Position numbers and translations under genes: made by a program. The notes under the pieces were generated by a model, which searched no databases, had not been told where the DNA came from, and was given only the letters and a program-made list of their open reading frames with translations. From the NCBI GenBank assembly GCA_039881145.1, contig JAYKKI010000006.1, forward strand, positions 21,202,501 through 21,266,500: a DNA stretch of 64,000 nt. Reading direction: 5' to 3'. This DNA comes from Druceiella hillmani. Taxonomy: Eukaryota; Arthropoda; Insecta; Lepidoptera; Hepialidae. Position 1 is the first letter of the stretch. Each line of letters starts with the position of its first letter. This document shows positions 11,601 to 23,259 of this stretch, piece after piece.

Positions 11601-14600
11601 AATACTTGTTAATTTTGCAATGTAAGGCAAATAATGTAAGGACTAAGCTTTATTTTTCTTAACACTTTGGAATTGGGGTCAACATAAAGCTATTTTTTCT
11701 GGTCATATTCTACAAGAAATAATAAAATTAATATAATCTAAAGAGAATTTTATCCCGTCCCATTAAGTTATTTTAAGATCTATATACCATTTTGACGTTT
11801 AAACAAAGTTATTTTGAACTATACGCTATTATTCCTTTCTTATGTTAGAATTTATCTATTTCAATCAACAATGGATCCACTGAGGTAGTCTACAGTAACA
11901 TTTCATGTTTTTTTCCTTTCTTTACATTAACATTATAATCCAGTTTTTATAGTTATTTTTGTACTTTATTATAGCAGACAGTTACTAATTCGGTATCAAT
12001 TACTTAATATCCATTAACGTTAATGTATGCATCTACATTTATAGTTAAACTTTAGTGTAATTGAATTATTACAAAGAAAAATCCCGCCACTCTTTTACCT
12101 GTGAAAAGAAAAAAACTCAATTGCGTTTTGTTTTATATTTTTTTTGTATAATAGTTATTTAAAACAAATCCGCAATTTTCAACAGTGTAGTTACTAATTA
12201 TGTGTTTTAGTTATCTACAAGATTATATAACTCCTGTTAATCTTGAGATATTAAATACTCAGCTATTTAAAATACTTATCAACATTGTAAATTTTTTGGT
12301 AGGTTTTCATAGTGTATCTAATATATTATATTTTTTAATAATAGGTATGTTGGTTCAAAATTTTCATTCAAAAATGTACTGGCGTACTTAAAGTTTTGCA
12401 ACGTTAATAATTATTTCTTACAATCCTCATTTCCAAAAAATATATTTTTTGTCTTATATTTATCTGAACACCATAATTTACTATAAAGATTTTTGTGACA
12501 AAATCTTAGAAGTAAACTTTTATCCGTATACTAGATTCGCAATGTGCCCATTTTCCATTCTTTTTATTATTGAAAATTATGAGTTCTTAAAATACCTCTC
12601 TAATTTGTATAATGATAGTAACGGTAATTGCATAGAATAATAGAGTGATAGTCGAAGCCCTTATAACTGGCCATTTAGTATTGAAAACGTAAAAAATGTA
12701 TTCAATGCCAAAATGTTGATTGCAATTTAAAAATTACGAGTTTACAACATTTTTCAATTTACTTTGGGAAAATTCTTCCGCTGTGGTTTCTTTCTAATAA
12801 AATTACAACAAATTACTGATTTAATCTATTTATGTGCCACCGTTTGCAATTTTCTTGAGGAATTTAATGAGCGTGGTCATACTCACCTCATGGTATTCGA
12901 GAAGTACGTCTGCCAAAGGTAGTAAAAGAAGATTGAAATCAACGTTGTGCGATTCATATTAAGAGCAGATTAAAGAACTGCTTTTACTGACAACTAGATA
13001 ATAATAGTTTTTGTCGCGGTATAAATGGCTAATATTCATTAGACTAATATTCCGCATAATTATTAGACTAATATTCCGCAATATAAACAAAGCCCCAAAA
13101 GTATTTCCATAAAGTAGGGTAGCTAGAAGGTGTGACCACTAAGCTTTAGAAAATATAAGAACAGTTACTATAAACAAGTATGGGAATGAAATATTTAGAA
13201 TTTTGTTTATATAAGACAAAGTTTCTTTTAATTATGTATTTTATGTTTAACTTTATTTCTTTATTTTAATTCTATTTTTCATTAAAAATTTAAAACTAGT
13301 GATTAAATGTAAATGCATGGCATATGCATAAAAAAAACTTATTTATACTTGGTTTTATCGATGACTTCATGCACATTTTTCACTCGTTTTGTAGTGTTTT
13401 ACTTAAAATCGAAATTACATATTTATGAAAATATCGCTAAGAAAATCATAAATACGACTCTTCGTGACTCTTTAAAACATTAGTTTTATACGGAAAATGT
13501 TAATATTAATGTCGGAAATACGCAGGTATAATTTATGACCCAATTTGAAATTTGAAAAAGATCAAAATAATCACAATTTAAAGAAAAATAAGTTAATTTC
13601 CTTGTGGCAAAAATCTGCAACATAAGCTTAAGATTGGGAATCTTTATTAATTCTATTGACGTCATGAAATAATTATGATTGGTTATTTACGCTGATAACG
13701 ATAAGTAAAAAAATTATATATCACAGAATGTACAACAAATAATGACATATTTAGGAAAATATTGAAATATTGACGCTTGGAAAAAAAATAAAAACGGAAA
13801 CATCATTGGCTTGGATTTCAAATTAAATCCAATGATAATGAAATTCCTTAGTATACGGTCATCCACAATAAACTGAAAACTTACGCTTCACTATAAATAC
13901 CTCAGGAATTCAGAAAATGATGGACGCAATTTTAGCTACTGCTATTTTTCCAATAAACTCATCAGCGGGAGTCGATCGGAAACGAGGCAGCCGGTAAATA
14001 AGACTCGTGTTGACGAAAGAGGCGTGTCCTAGAGCAAAAAATATTAGCCACGTATACGTGTACGTCAAACGTGATTAATGGTGGAAAGATTATCTGTTTT
14101 GATGTATATTTTCCACTATTATAGCCTTCAAATTGAAGAAAATTCGAATGAGCTTAATTTGAAAATCGATACGGGCATATTACTTTATCAGTATACATGT
14201 TTGGTACTCCAGCTAAAGGATCTTTGAATAATTAATGAAGTGCACTTTATAAGTAACGGTTAAACAGAGAGATTGCTAATATAATTTGTACATTAAATTA
14301 TTAAAAAGTACTTGAAAAAGCTATTAAATGAAATTAATAATAAACTTCCAGTACGCAAAATAGATTCTAATCGAGTAAATACTGAGAATATAGTTATATA
14401 TTAAATAGCCTCAATGTATATCGTAATCTGTTTCTGCATTATGCGCTAATATTTTTGTGTTCTGTCCTTCATATTTATTTTTATATAAAATATAAAGGCA
14501 ATTTTTGGAACAACATAAGTCATTATAATATGTTGCTGGACTTTGAAAACATCCCCTGTTTGTCATACATGTTATCGCTCGTAAATACTCTAATAAATTA

Positions 14601-14699
14601 TACTAGCTAAAAATACCAGAATTTAACACATTTTCCGTTTGGTATGTAGAGAAGTGCTTTTTTTAGGTCTATTAATAAAATATTTATAAGTAGGTATTA

Positions 14700-14705
<6 letters not shown>
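11601..14705. other. 3.1 kb non-coding stretch
   Basis: Open frames at 12200-12391 and 12449-12640 encode hydrophobic AT-driven peptides with no motif. A 24-bp direct duplication of ATTAGACTAATATTCCGCA starts at 13038 and 13062. A TATAAATA word at 13892-13899 precedes a 26-codon open frame at 13917-13997. The spacing puts the expected transcription start after the ATG, so I do not call a gene. Confidence 0.45.

Positions 14706-14744
<39 letters not shown>
14697..14744. repeat. (TA)n microsatellite
   Basis: The TA run is uninterrupted from 14706 to 14744 with an ATATATG lead-in. Confidence 0.95.
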
Positions 14745-14748
<4 letters not shown>

Positions 14749-17700
14749 TGGCACAGGTTAAGGCATATATGGATTATATATTATGGCTATTATTTATTAT
14801 GTATTAGCAGTATTCGCAACTGTATTCGCATATGGAATTACAAAAATATTATTAAGTTAACAGCAAGATTAATATATTAGACGCTATGTATTAGTTAGTT
14901 ACAAAAGTAATAGTTTATAAGTAAGTACACTTCGTGTTCAAACGTCAAATACCGAACCAATTTATTTCTTTAAGTGGTTAATTACAATAAAACATAGATT
15001 ATGTTACTCAAGACTTATAAGAATACACCAGTAAAAAAATCATTAAAGTAATTTCAACAGTTTTTTGAATAATGTGCGAACAAATAAACAGACTTGCAAA
15101 CAAAGGGAAAACAATAAGAAATCATACTTAGTATTTTGTTACTCGTTTTATGTTCTCCAAAATATTATTTTTTCCTAAATACCTTCAGTATACATACGCA
15201 GAAATTCTACAATTTTATAAAGTATATAGACAATGATGTACATAGCAATAAAATATACGCAGCCTGTCACAAATTTAGCAAAGTATTAAATTAGAAATAT
15301 GGACGACAAATTTAAATTTTAAACAAATAGGTAAAACACAATAAACTTACAATGAACACATATTGAAATACTACCATCGTATAGTCTGTTGATCCCAGAT
15401 TGACACAGAGTATAAAATATATTTTATAAAGTGTGGTAATTGAGCAGTAACAATTAAAATGAAGGGTGTCCTTTTTTCCTGGTGCATTTTCCCGATCTAT
15501 CTGCATTAAAATAATGTAAAAAATATTGTGGACAATATAGAAATATGTACAACAAGTTTATACATTGTATATTACTAATTGATAATGTTGAACTGTGTAT
15601 TATTAATTTAAAATGGCCGTTAATCTGCCGCTAAACCGAACAACATAAATATTTTTGTGATAGGAAATGAGTAGCTTCGTATTATGCATATTAAACCAAG
15701 ATTTGACAGAAAAATATATACATTCCAAAATATTTAAAATTGCGTTTTATTAATGCTAAATATATTAAAAATGTATATTGAAAATACATCGCTAATTAAA
15801 TTTAAAAAAAACAATTAATCCCGTAAAATCTACATGTTCTTACATTATATTAGGAGGTTGGATCATATAGTTCGGTACTTGCCTAAAATATGGAAAATAA
15901 AAATAAGTCGACTAGCGACGTGGTTTTTTAACAGCGTTAATAAAGTAATTCCAAATAAAATACAAATTCAGTCATTATGCATTTGTTGCTTAATCAGCAC
16001 CAGGACGAACAAGTATAATAGGAGATAATATAATAGGAGATAATATATTATTGATTTTTTACCTAAAAATAATCTTAAATTGAAGTGTCAAAAATGATAA
16101 AACTGATTCTACTTATTTGTGGCACTATATTGATGAAAAAGAAATAATCAAAACTAGTTCCGAAGGCAAAAATATAATTTATTCTTCAATCCAAACTTAT
16201 TAAAGTACTATTTTGTTCTTTTTTTTTATAATAATATAAAAGCATTTCATAAATCTGCCTGCTCACTAAAATAACTTGTCAAAGAAAATCACCATCGCAA
16301 TTGTGCAATGAAATTATTAATATGTCGTATTCGTCTGTACTGACGACCGTCCTCCTCAATCCTCGTTAATATCGTCTTATGTACCGTTGTTTCTTCAATT
16401 ATTTTATTATTATTTTCATGCTAATTGGAGTAATTGGTATGTTTAAATAAAAACGCTAAAAATCTCTTTTGAGCATGCAACGTGATGTAAAATTATTACG
16501 TACATTTATATCCTGTAGTGAATTCAATTATAAAATCTACTAACTTTTATTCGCGAATTCGTTTGTTTGGACTTCAGTAATGAAGCTTATGTATTAATCC
16601 AGGCTATAATTTATATATGGTCCAGTTTTTAATCCGTACGTGTTCAGCAGTAATACATAATAGAATTATGAAAGGGAGAAAATTTTGTGTTCTATTCCAA
16701 AGAAATGACACTTAGGTTTTGCGATTCGGATCGGAGTAAATCATGTTTAAATCAAATTTAAAGAAAACTGAAAAAACAAATATGTTAAAAAAAATTAATT
16801 AAATTATAACGACATATGGTCGATTACTTAACGAGATATACAATGAAGATATACACCGCCGTAATGTTAATATATTGGTATGCGGATTATCGATAAGTCT
16901 ATCAACATTTTAAGCAAATAATTATTTCAAGAAATATTATGTTTAATTCTGTATATACGTACATGAAGATATCTCAAAAAGTAGATATGTACGTACTTCA
17001 TTCGTGTCAATATGTAACGCGGTAAATTAATTTTTCGCAAAGAAGTAAGATATATGAGTATACAACATATATAATTTCTTTTTGAAAATTAAATTTACAA
17101 AGATTTTATTCATCGATCAGGCGGGATCCATTAAAACTAAACTTTTAAATTACGTGTTGTAAGTTTTTACGGAGTTTCAAAAACAGAACTGAAGGAACAA
17201 GACACACAGGTGAACGATTTTTTTAAAAGTTCTGAATAAAGCTGCCTGCTTTTTTTAGATCAAGGAAACCTAAGCTTTGAAAAAGGAAAATTTTGATATA
17301 AACTTTATTCATAACAGACCTTTGTTCCTGAATTTGACAGTTGCCATTTTAAATTAATACACTGGATGTTCGTTACGTTTATTTAATTCATGTCTGCCGT
17401 GGCTTCTAAACATACCGCCGTTAATAGGGTGAACAATTTATATAAATTCCAATGAGAAAATTTAAAAAAAGAGATGAAATTATAATATGCACATGCTAAC
17501 GCTTTTGAGGTATTATAAGGTTTCCTTTTTTAATGATTTTTATGAAAAGCTATGATTTTTATAAGAAATTTTACAACAAAAAATATAAACACAAATGACG
17601 AAGGAAGGTAGCGGAAGGTGTACACTGTTGGAAGTTACTACAAGAAAGAAGAAAATTATGTTAATATATAATGCCAAAAGGGAGAGAACGCCAAAGTCAG

Positions 17701-18919
17701 TTCTGTTGCTAATAAACTTTCTAATTGACTTATACTTTCCTGGTAAAACATACCAATAAAGATTTCGCTTAGGTAAACATTTCTAACATTATACCTAAAT
17801 AAATATTTGTTTCGAGTTTTATTTTGTTTATGTGTTTACTGTCTTTTTAAAAACATTTTAATAGTTTAATTTCCATTTGATAAAATATTGTTTGTAAAAA
17901 GTGTTAAATATATCCTGTTTCTACTAAAATATTTAGAAATGTTAACGTACGTATTAAATATATCGCCTATTATGTATTTCATAGACGAAAAATATTGCAT
18001 ATTAAAAAATGATAAGATAATCTTCCGGTCATATTTGATTATTCCTATATTTTCATGATTTTTGTTTCAATAGTCTTGGAAATAAAAAGAGAGAGAGAGG
18101 AAATGTTCTGTTTTGAAATGTTCTTTGAATATTTTGTTAAACATGTAATTTAAAATTTTGATAAAAAATATCTATGTGTTCTTTATAAAAAGTCCTTTCA
18201 AAAAATAATCTACACGGTATAGAAAATTTATGACTGATCTTATAAAGGTTCCGTTTTGCAGTTTAAGTCACAAGATTCTGAAAGCGGGTAGAGAGCAATG
18301 AATATATGGAAAGAAGAACGTTATGAAAATGAAATTAATTTTTATTTATTATTTATGACTGAACAGGATTGAGAGCTGTTACCATGATGCTTATAATTAC
18401 TTTTACAGATGATCGTAAGCGATAGTTAGGTACTATTATTTTAATGTAGATTTTAAGTAAGTATAATTAAATTAAAAGAGTTTTGCCGAAAAGATTTCAT
18501 AGGACATCCTGAGTATCGGTGTTCTCAATTAAACTTAATTCATACTTTCAAAACGGATCATGGATTTGAGTTTTAACACGTCCCCTTAAAACGTTATTTC
18601 CGTCTAAATGATCTATCCCTAGTCCATCCCTAAGCATTTTATTTCTACAAGCGTACTCAGTCTCAGTGTCCCCACGCACTGGCCAAATGCGCTCGTGAGT
18701 TAACCGTGTTTGTCGTAGTGAATTTTAAATCATAAATTTGACAAAAGTTGTATAATCCAAAAAAAAGAAATAAACAAAAACTCACGTAACAACTCATGAA
18801 AATATCAGTTCAAGGTGTTAGAAAATGTCATTTTGAAATATGCCATTCGTCAAACGTTACTTACTCTTTTGCTTTTCCAGAAAACCTTTTTAGAAAACCT
18901 CCTACTTGGGAAGTTAAAA
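14745..18919. other. 4.2 kb AT-rich non-coding stretch
   Basis: Open frames at 15312-15506 (-) and 15834-16028 (+) have no recognisable domain. A short GAGAGAGAGAG run lies near 18090. Nothing else could be supported on either strand. Confidence 0.5.
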
Positions 18920-18984
18920 ATTTTATTTAAATTCTAAAAAAAAATTAAGGTGATGTTAATTTTTTTTTAGAATTTAAATAAAAT
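18920..18984. repeat. perfect 28-bp inverted repeat, 9-nt loop
   Basis: Left arm 18920-18947 (ATTTTATTTAAATTCT, nine A, TTA) and right arm 18957-18984 are exact reverse complements around AGGTGATGT. Perfect arms in otherwise drifting AT-rich DNA imply recent origin, or selection or gene conversion between the arms. Confidence 0.95.
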
Positions 18985-19109
18985 AACTCTTAAATATAAA
19001 GATACCACACATAAAAGGTATATAGGCAACAAAATTTATATGAGTAATTTTCAAGATGGTGTACAAACAAAGGGACAGTTGTTTACTCATGAAAAAAGCA
19101 AATCAATTA

Positions 19110-19515
19110 ATCAGAACCAAGCTATATTCCATATCGTGATCCCTATATACTAAGTAATTTTGTAAACTCTGGGCTAATTTATCACGTATGTGTGAGGATA
19201 AAATAACTTCCTCTCGTGTAATTATAATATTCAAATAAAAACTTCAATAAATAAAACATACAATAAAAACAAGGTGGAACAAGGGGAAGAAGTGACTTCA
19301 TAAAGTGACTCAGTGAATCGTAACCTCTGTTTACTAGTAAGTGACATAGTTAATTCCTATGATAATGTCTCACTTATTTGCGACGTTACAATAACTTAAT
19401 CTTGGGTTATTACAATATTCATATAAAAATATCAAAAACTAAAACATGAAATAAAAACAAGGTAGACAATTTTCTAGCAGGAAAATTATTATGTAAAGTG
19501 ACTCAACCAGTTTAG
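19110..19515. repeat. diverged tandem duplication, unit about 188 bp
   Basis: The stretch 19221-19325 and the stretch 19409-19515 share ordered words: ATTATAATATTC / ATTACAATATTC, AATAAAAACAAGGTGGA / AATAAAAACAAGGTAGA and TAAAGTGACTCA in both. The copies are separated by about 188 bp. Similarity continues upstream through a TTTATCACG / TTATTTGCGACG word, so the whole unit is duplicated. Confidence 0.7.
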
Positions 19516-19847
19516 CATATTGCTATTTGTACACAAAGCTGTAACTATAACCCACTCTTATTACGGACTATATATAACAATATTTACAGCTAGCCATTAT
19601 CTAAAAATGAGGAAATAGGTATATAGTACAACATTTTTTATATCCTATTATAATCATTTCAAAATTTCCGTGCAATTTTGTGTCTCGTTTTTTGTGTCTT
19701 TAGGTGTCGAATTGAAAAACAAACGTTAATAACTGAGCATATAGAACCCAAGAAACGTAGACATGCCAAATTTAAAGTATATAGTTTTTATAGATTTGTA
19801 GATTTCGTGATGAGTCATTCGTGATTTTTCCGTACACAAAAAAAAAA

Positions 19848-19889
<42 letters not shown>

Positions 19890-19984
19890 TATATACATAA
19901 CTCGAAAAAATGAAAACATTAACAGATTGTGTATTAAAAATATTGGGAAAATAATTTTATTACCTTGTCTAAATAAACATTGAA
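19516..19984. other. non-coding, includes a (TA)n run
   Basis: No gene is supported. A (TA)n microsatellite with A-rich interruptions occupies about 19848-19897, with its pure core at 19854-19885. Confidence 0.6.
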
Positions 19985-20423
19985 AATAATACACTTTAAT
20001 CAAAACAATTACAGGCAAAAACACTTCCGGTCCATTTTCTCGACAAAATAAATTAGAGATACGTTTTAATTAATACATATTTATCATTAGGTAAATACTT
20101 TGTTTCCATGGGTTTTGTCATTCCTATTTGATATATAATATTAGTAACGATCTGACATTTTTATAAATTGATAAAGTAAAATTTCAAAAGCAGATATAAA
20201 ATGTATGCCATATTAGCATAATCTCTGTTGAATATATTTGGCATTAATTTTGTAGAAATTCATTATTTACAATTAAATTAAACTATATGATGTAGTTAAT
20301 TTTACATTTCTTTGCAAGTACGATGTGTATTCATTAAGGCACCTATGGAAAGGTCCTTACCTAAAAGTATAAAAACCAAGCGATAAATCACTATATAATC
20401 ATTGCTTACTTTGCTTCAAATAC

Positions 20424-20425
<2 letters not shown>

Positions 20426-20476
<51 letters not shown>
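20426..20476. repeat. (TA)n microsatellite
   Basis: Uninterrupted TA dinucleotide run, followed by CATATAAAG. Confidence 0.95.
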
Positions 20477-20483
<7 letters not shown>

Positions 20484-21408
20484 AGAGGTACGCAGTAATT
20501 ATAAGTTAAATATTAATGCTGTTGAAGCTGATAGAAATGGAAAAAATTAAGATCTATGAATTGTTTAATGACATAAACAATCAATCTTGTTCACGTCAAT
20601 AAAAATCAATGTTCGTTTCTCTAAATTTCGATTCAAAAAGGTACAGGAAATCATCCAGAAACAACCTACCCAATGACGGAATAGAAAGGCACGTCTCATG
20701 AGGCGGAAAGGAAATTTTAGTTTTCCTATAATTGGCACTCGGGACGCAGTCCGTGTTCGAGGGTTCACATTCGACCGGTGTAAAATATAACTTATGTACT
20801 TTCAAATTAATCAAAATACTCTCGTATATATTTTGCTGATAAAATAAGTTGCTAAATGTATATCTTTCTACAAGATAATATTATATGAAAAATATTCCTC
20901 CATGTAGTCTACAAAATATTACATCGTAGTATTTCGAACTTATTGAACTCTTGTGAATATTTATTTCATGCCACGTATCTTTATTAATTAATGTGCCATT
21001 AAAGAGAATAAGAGAGAAAGCTATCAAATTTATTCTAGAGTGAGGAATGCATTATTCATTTTCATTTCATTTCCACATGTTCAATTGCCGTATCTTGGAA
21101 CTAATTCATCCGTATTTATTAAACGAAACGGAAACTACAGGATATTTAAATAAAGTGTAATAGCATAATAAAATAACAATGTCTAAAAGATAGTATTGGG
21201 CGTTTCAAATTTGAATATGTAAATAATAAAACCTAGTTCTTAAATAATTAATACAAATAATTTAGTCATATTAACTATTCTTTATATTTATTCCCTCAAC
21301 ATTGATTGGAAAAATCATCCAATTAAAACATTCATTTGTTTGTACTGAATAACAAGAAAATGTTTAAACTTCGACTATTTTTATTTCCTCGTCTTTCTGG
21401 GCAATAAA

Positions 21409-21477
21409 AATTACCTAAATATTGTCTGTAGACATTAAAACTATATAATAATGTCTACAGACAATATTTATGTAATT
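21409..21477. repeat. 29-bp inverted repeat, 11-nt loop, pre-miRNA-sized hairpin
   Basis: Arms 21409-21437 and 21449-21477 pair with a single mismatch (21415 with 21471). The inner 22 bp (21416-21437, 21449-21470) are perfect and include ATTGTCTGTAGACATTA. A transcript would fold into a 69-nt hairpin, which is the size of an animal pre-miRNA. Most such perfect hairpins are transposon-derived rather than miRNA genes, because true pre-miRNAs usually have a few bulges. No family was recognised. Confidence 0.85.
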
Positions 21478-21774
21478 AAAACGAAAAGCATACTTTTTTA
21501 TTTCACCTATTTTATATAACTTCGCAGTGAATAGAAAATTCAGTCTCTTAAATATATTGTTCACCTTTGTAAATATGTAGCTATTTATAAATTAACTTCC
21601 CATGTCACCTAGTTTTGACATCTCTATATATATAAATAAATAGTTATTTTGTCACTAAAATAAAATAAAACAAAAAATTATAAGTATAGTAACATATTGT
21701 ACGTTTCATTGAAATGAAGAAATTTGTTCTGGGAATTTGCTGTAAAAGGCATGTTTCAAAAGTTTTGTCTACTT

Positions 21775-21777
<3 letters not shown>

Positions 21778-21814
<37 letters not shown>
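21778..21814. repeat. (TA)n microsatellite
   Basis: Uninterrupted TA run inside unit 1. No counterpart was seen at the aligned place in unit 2. Confidence 0.95.
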
Positions 21815-21816
<2 letters not shown>

Positions 21817-22064
21817 TAAGTGATAGTTTCGTATATCTTATGTATACTGGACAAAAGAAGGCCACGTAACTAGATAGAGACAAGATTGGATAAGGTATAT
21901 AAGCAGACGACCCTGAACGGGAGATTCATTCGTGTCACCTATATTGCTTGTCCGCCAGAATTTTGTCCTAAATGCTATCTTGGGAAATCTTACTTTCCAC
22001 TAAAACTTCCTCGACTTAGCGATTGTTCTCGAAAGATTGCTCCTAGTCAGACTTATACGATTTA

Positions 22065-22068
<4 letters not shown>

Positions 22069-22149
<81 letters not shown>
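22069..22149. repeat. (TA)n microsatellite with one AAAT interruption
   Basis: The run sits exactly between two islands that align to unit 2. In unit 2 the homologous place (about 48920-48955) is ordinary sequence after the shared word CGATTTATCTGAT. The microsatellite is therefore specific to unit 1 or was lost from unit 2. Confidence 0.95.
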
Positions 22150-22151
<2 letters not shown>

Positions 22152-22911
22152 AACTATCGCAATTATTTTGTGTCAATATAGCATTGATCCTGGATAGCTG
22201 TGATACTCCGATTACATTTTCTTTTGTGAGTCTTTTCTCCAAAATATATTTCTACGATTCTCTGACAATAACGAAAGTGGTAACATTTCGTCGTTTGCTT
22301 TGTTAAGCATACGAAATATCTACGCTCAACATTATCAACATGTTCATAACAATGTAGCCTTAACCTTGATTTGGTAATAGCTATTTGTAATTTCATATCC
22401 TGACACTAGCTTCCCCGGAATGGTATTCATATTAACAAATTAAAATATAGACATGAATATCAATCATTGCATTAAGCGAGGTTTTTTTCAATATATCAGA
22501 TACTAAATTATACAATTTGTAAACTTATTTGTAAAGTAGGCCGTTCAGTGTTATTGCTTTATATCAATATTGCAATCTTCTTTAAAATGACTGGCACGTA
22601 GTCATTGATCTAAATATCAAGATACAGCCAAAGGAACATAAATCAAATAAAAAATGACAACACCAATTCATGTGCACCATCTTTGCAATTAAACGAATAT
22701 ACTTCGTCGGTCACTTGCCGACTGTACGTGTCCGTAGATGTAATGTTGTCATGGCGTTATTATTGAAGTTATACTTCTTTAGGCGCGTTATGAAAAAGTT
22801 ATGAGAGTGAAATTTTAAGATTCGTCACACAAAAGTTACAGTATGAAGTTGCAGCGGTTGCAGTTGTTGAGACTATATATTAATACTAATATTTTGTACG
22901 AAACTTACGTT

Positions 22912-22984
22912 GGGGGCGTAGCTCAGATGGTAGAGCGCTCGCTTAGCATGTGAGAGGTACCGAGATCGATACCCGGCGCCTCCA
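22912..22984 (+). tRNA. tRNA-Ala(AGC)
   Basis: The 73-nt sequence folds into a complete cloverleaf without an intron. The acceptor stem GGGGGCG pairs with CGCCTCC with one G-T pair. The D arm is GCTC/GAGC, the anticodon stem is CTCGC/GTGAG and the anticodon AGC sits at 22945-22947. The T loop is ATCGATA and the discriminator base is A73. It would deliver alanine at GCU/GCC (A34 is normally edited to inosine). The A box (TAGCTCAGATGG) looks intact. In the T stem, CCGAG faces CCCGG, so one pair (52-62) is A-C instead of G-C. The same change removes the first G of the B box. The genomic tail is followed by a T run, an RNA polymerase III stop. As I remember it, the silkworm tRNA-Ala differs only at that T-stem base. 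It is either a functional gene with a weakened B box or a recent pseudogene. Confidence 0.93.
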
Positions 22985-22991
22985 AGACAAG

Positions 22992-22997
22992 TTTTTT
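22992..22997 (+). terminator. RNA polymerase III terminator (T6)
   Basis: Six T residues begin 8 nt after the tRNA 3' end, at normal spacing for Pol III termination of a tRNA gene. Confidence 0.8.
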
Positions 22998-23202
22998 ATT
23001 TTTAGATTCTGCATTTTATTTGTCTTTCGAATAATTGAAAAATGTTTGATGATTAATTTTGATTCTTTATTTATATTACTAATAAATCTAATATCCAAGT
23101 TTCACAGATAAATACTTATACAGAGAGGCAGATGATATTTAAAAACAATATTACCGTTTGATGCAGATTTACTTGATGATGATTTTAATTTATGCAGATA
23201 AT

Positions 23203-23259
23203 AGATAAAAACAATATTACCATAAGGCATTTAGCTTTATGGTAATATTGTTTTTATCT
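23203..23259. repeat. perfect 23-bp inverted repeat, 11-nt loop
   Basis: Arm 23203-23225 (AGATAAAAACAATATTACCA plus TAA) and arm 23237-23259 are exact reverse complements. The word AAAAACAATATTACC also occurs once more upstream at about 23144, so an additional partial copy of the arm is present as a direct repeat. Confidence 0.92.

Larger units (their letters stand above)
20201..21839. other. non-coding part of unit 1, no aligned counterpart found
   Basis: This holds a (TA)n run (20426-20476) and another at 21778-21814. A less AT-rich patch lies at 20580-20790, where two overlapping minus-strand open frames (20565-20814) show no recognisable motif. A near-perfect hairpin at 21409-21477 is listed separately. 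I found no clear counterpart in unit 2. Confidence 0.5.

Noticed and set aside
13917..13997. 26-codon open frame (starting MMDAILATAIF) 25 bp after a TATAAATA word, ending in a GTAAAT donor-like word
   Set aside because: TATA spacing would put the transcription start after the ATG, no downstream exon is recognisable and no signal peptide is evident.
20565..20814. Minus-strand open frames as a possible transposase or exon
   Set aside because: No catalytic or structural motif is visible in either frame.
22886..22984. tRNA-Ala as the head of a tRNA-derived SINE
   Set aside because: The acceptor stem is complete, a T6 terminator follows at 8 nt, and no SINE body or simple tail is attached. The SINEs in this window have a different head.
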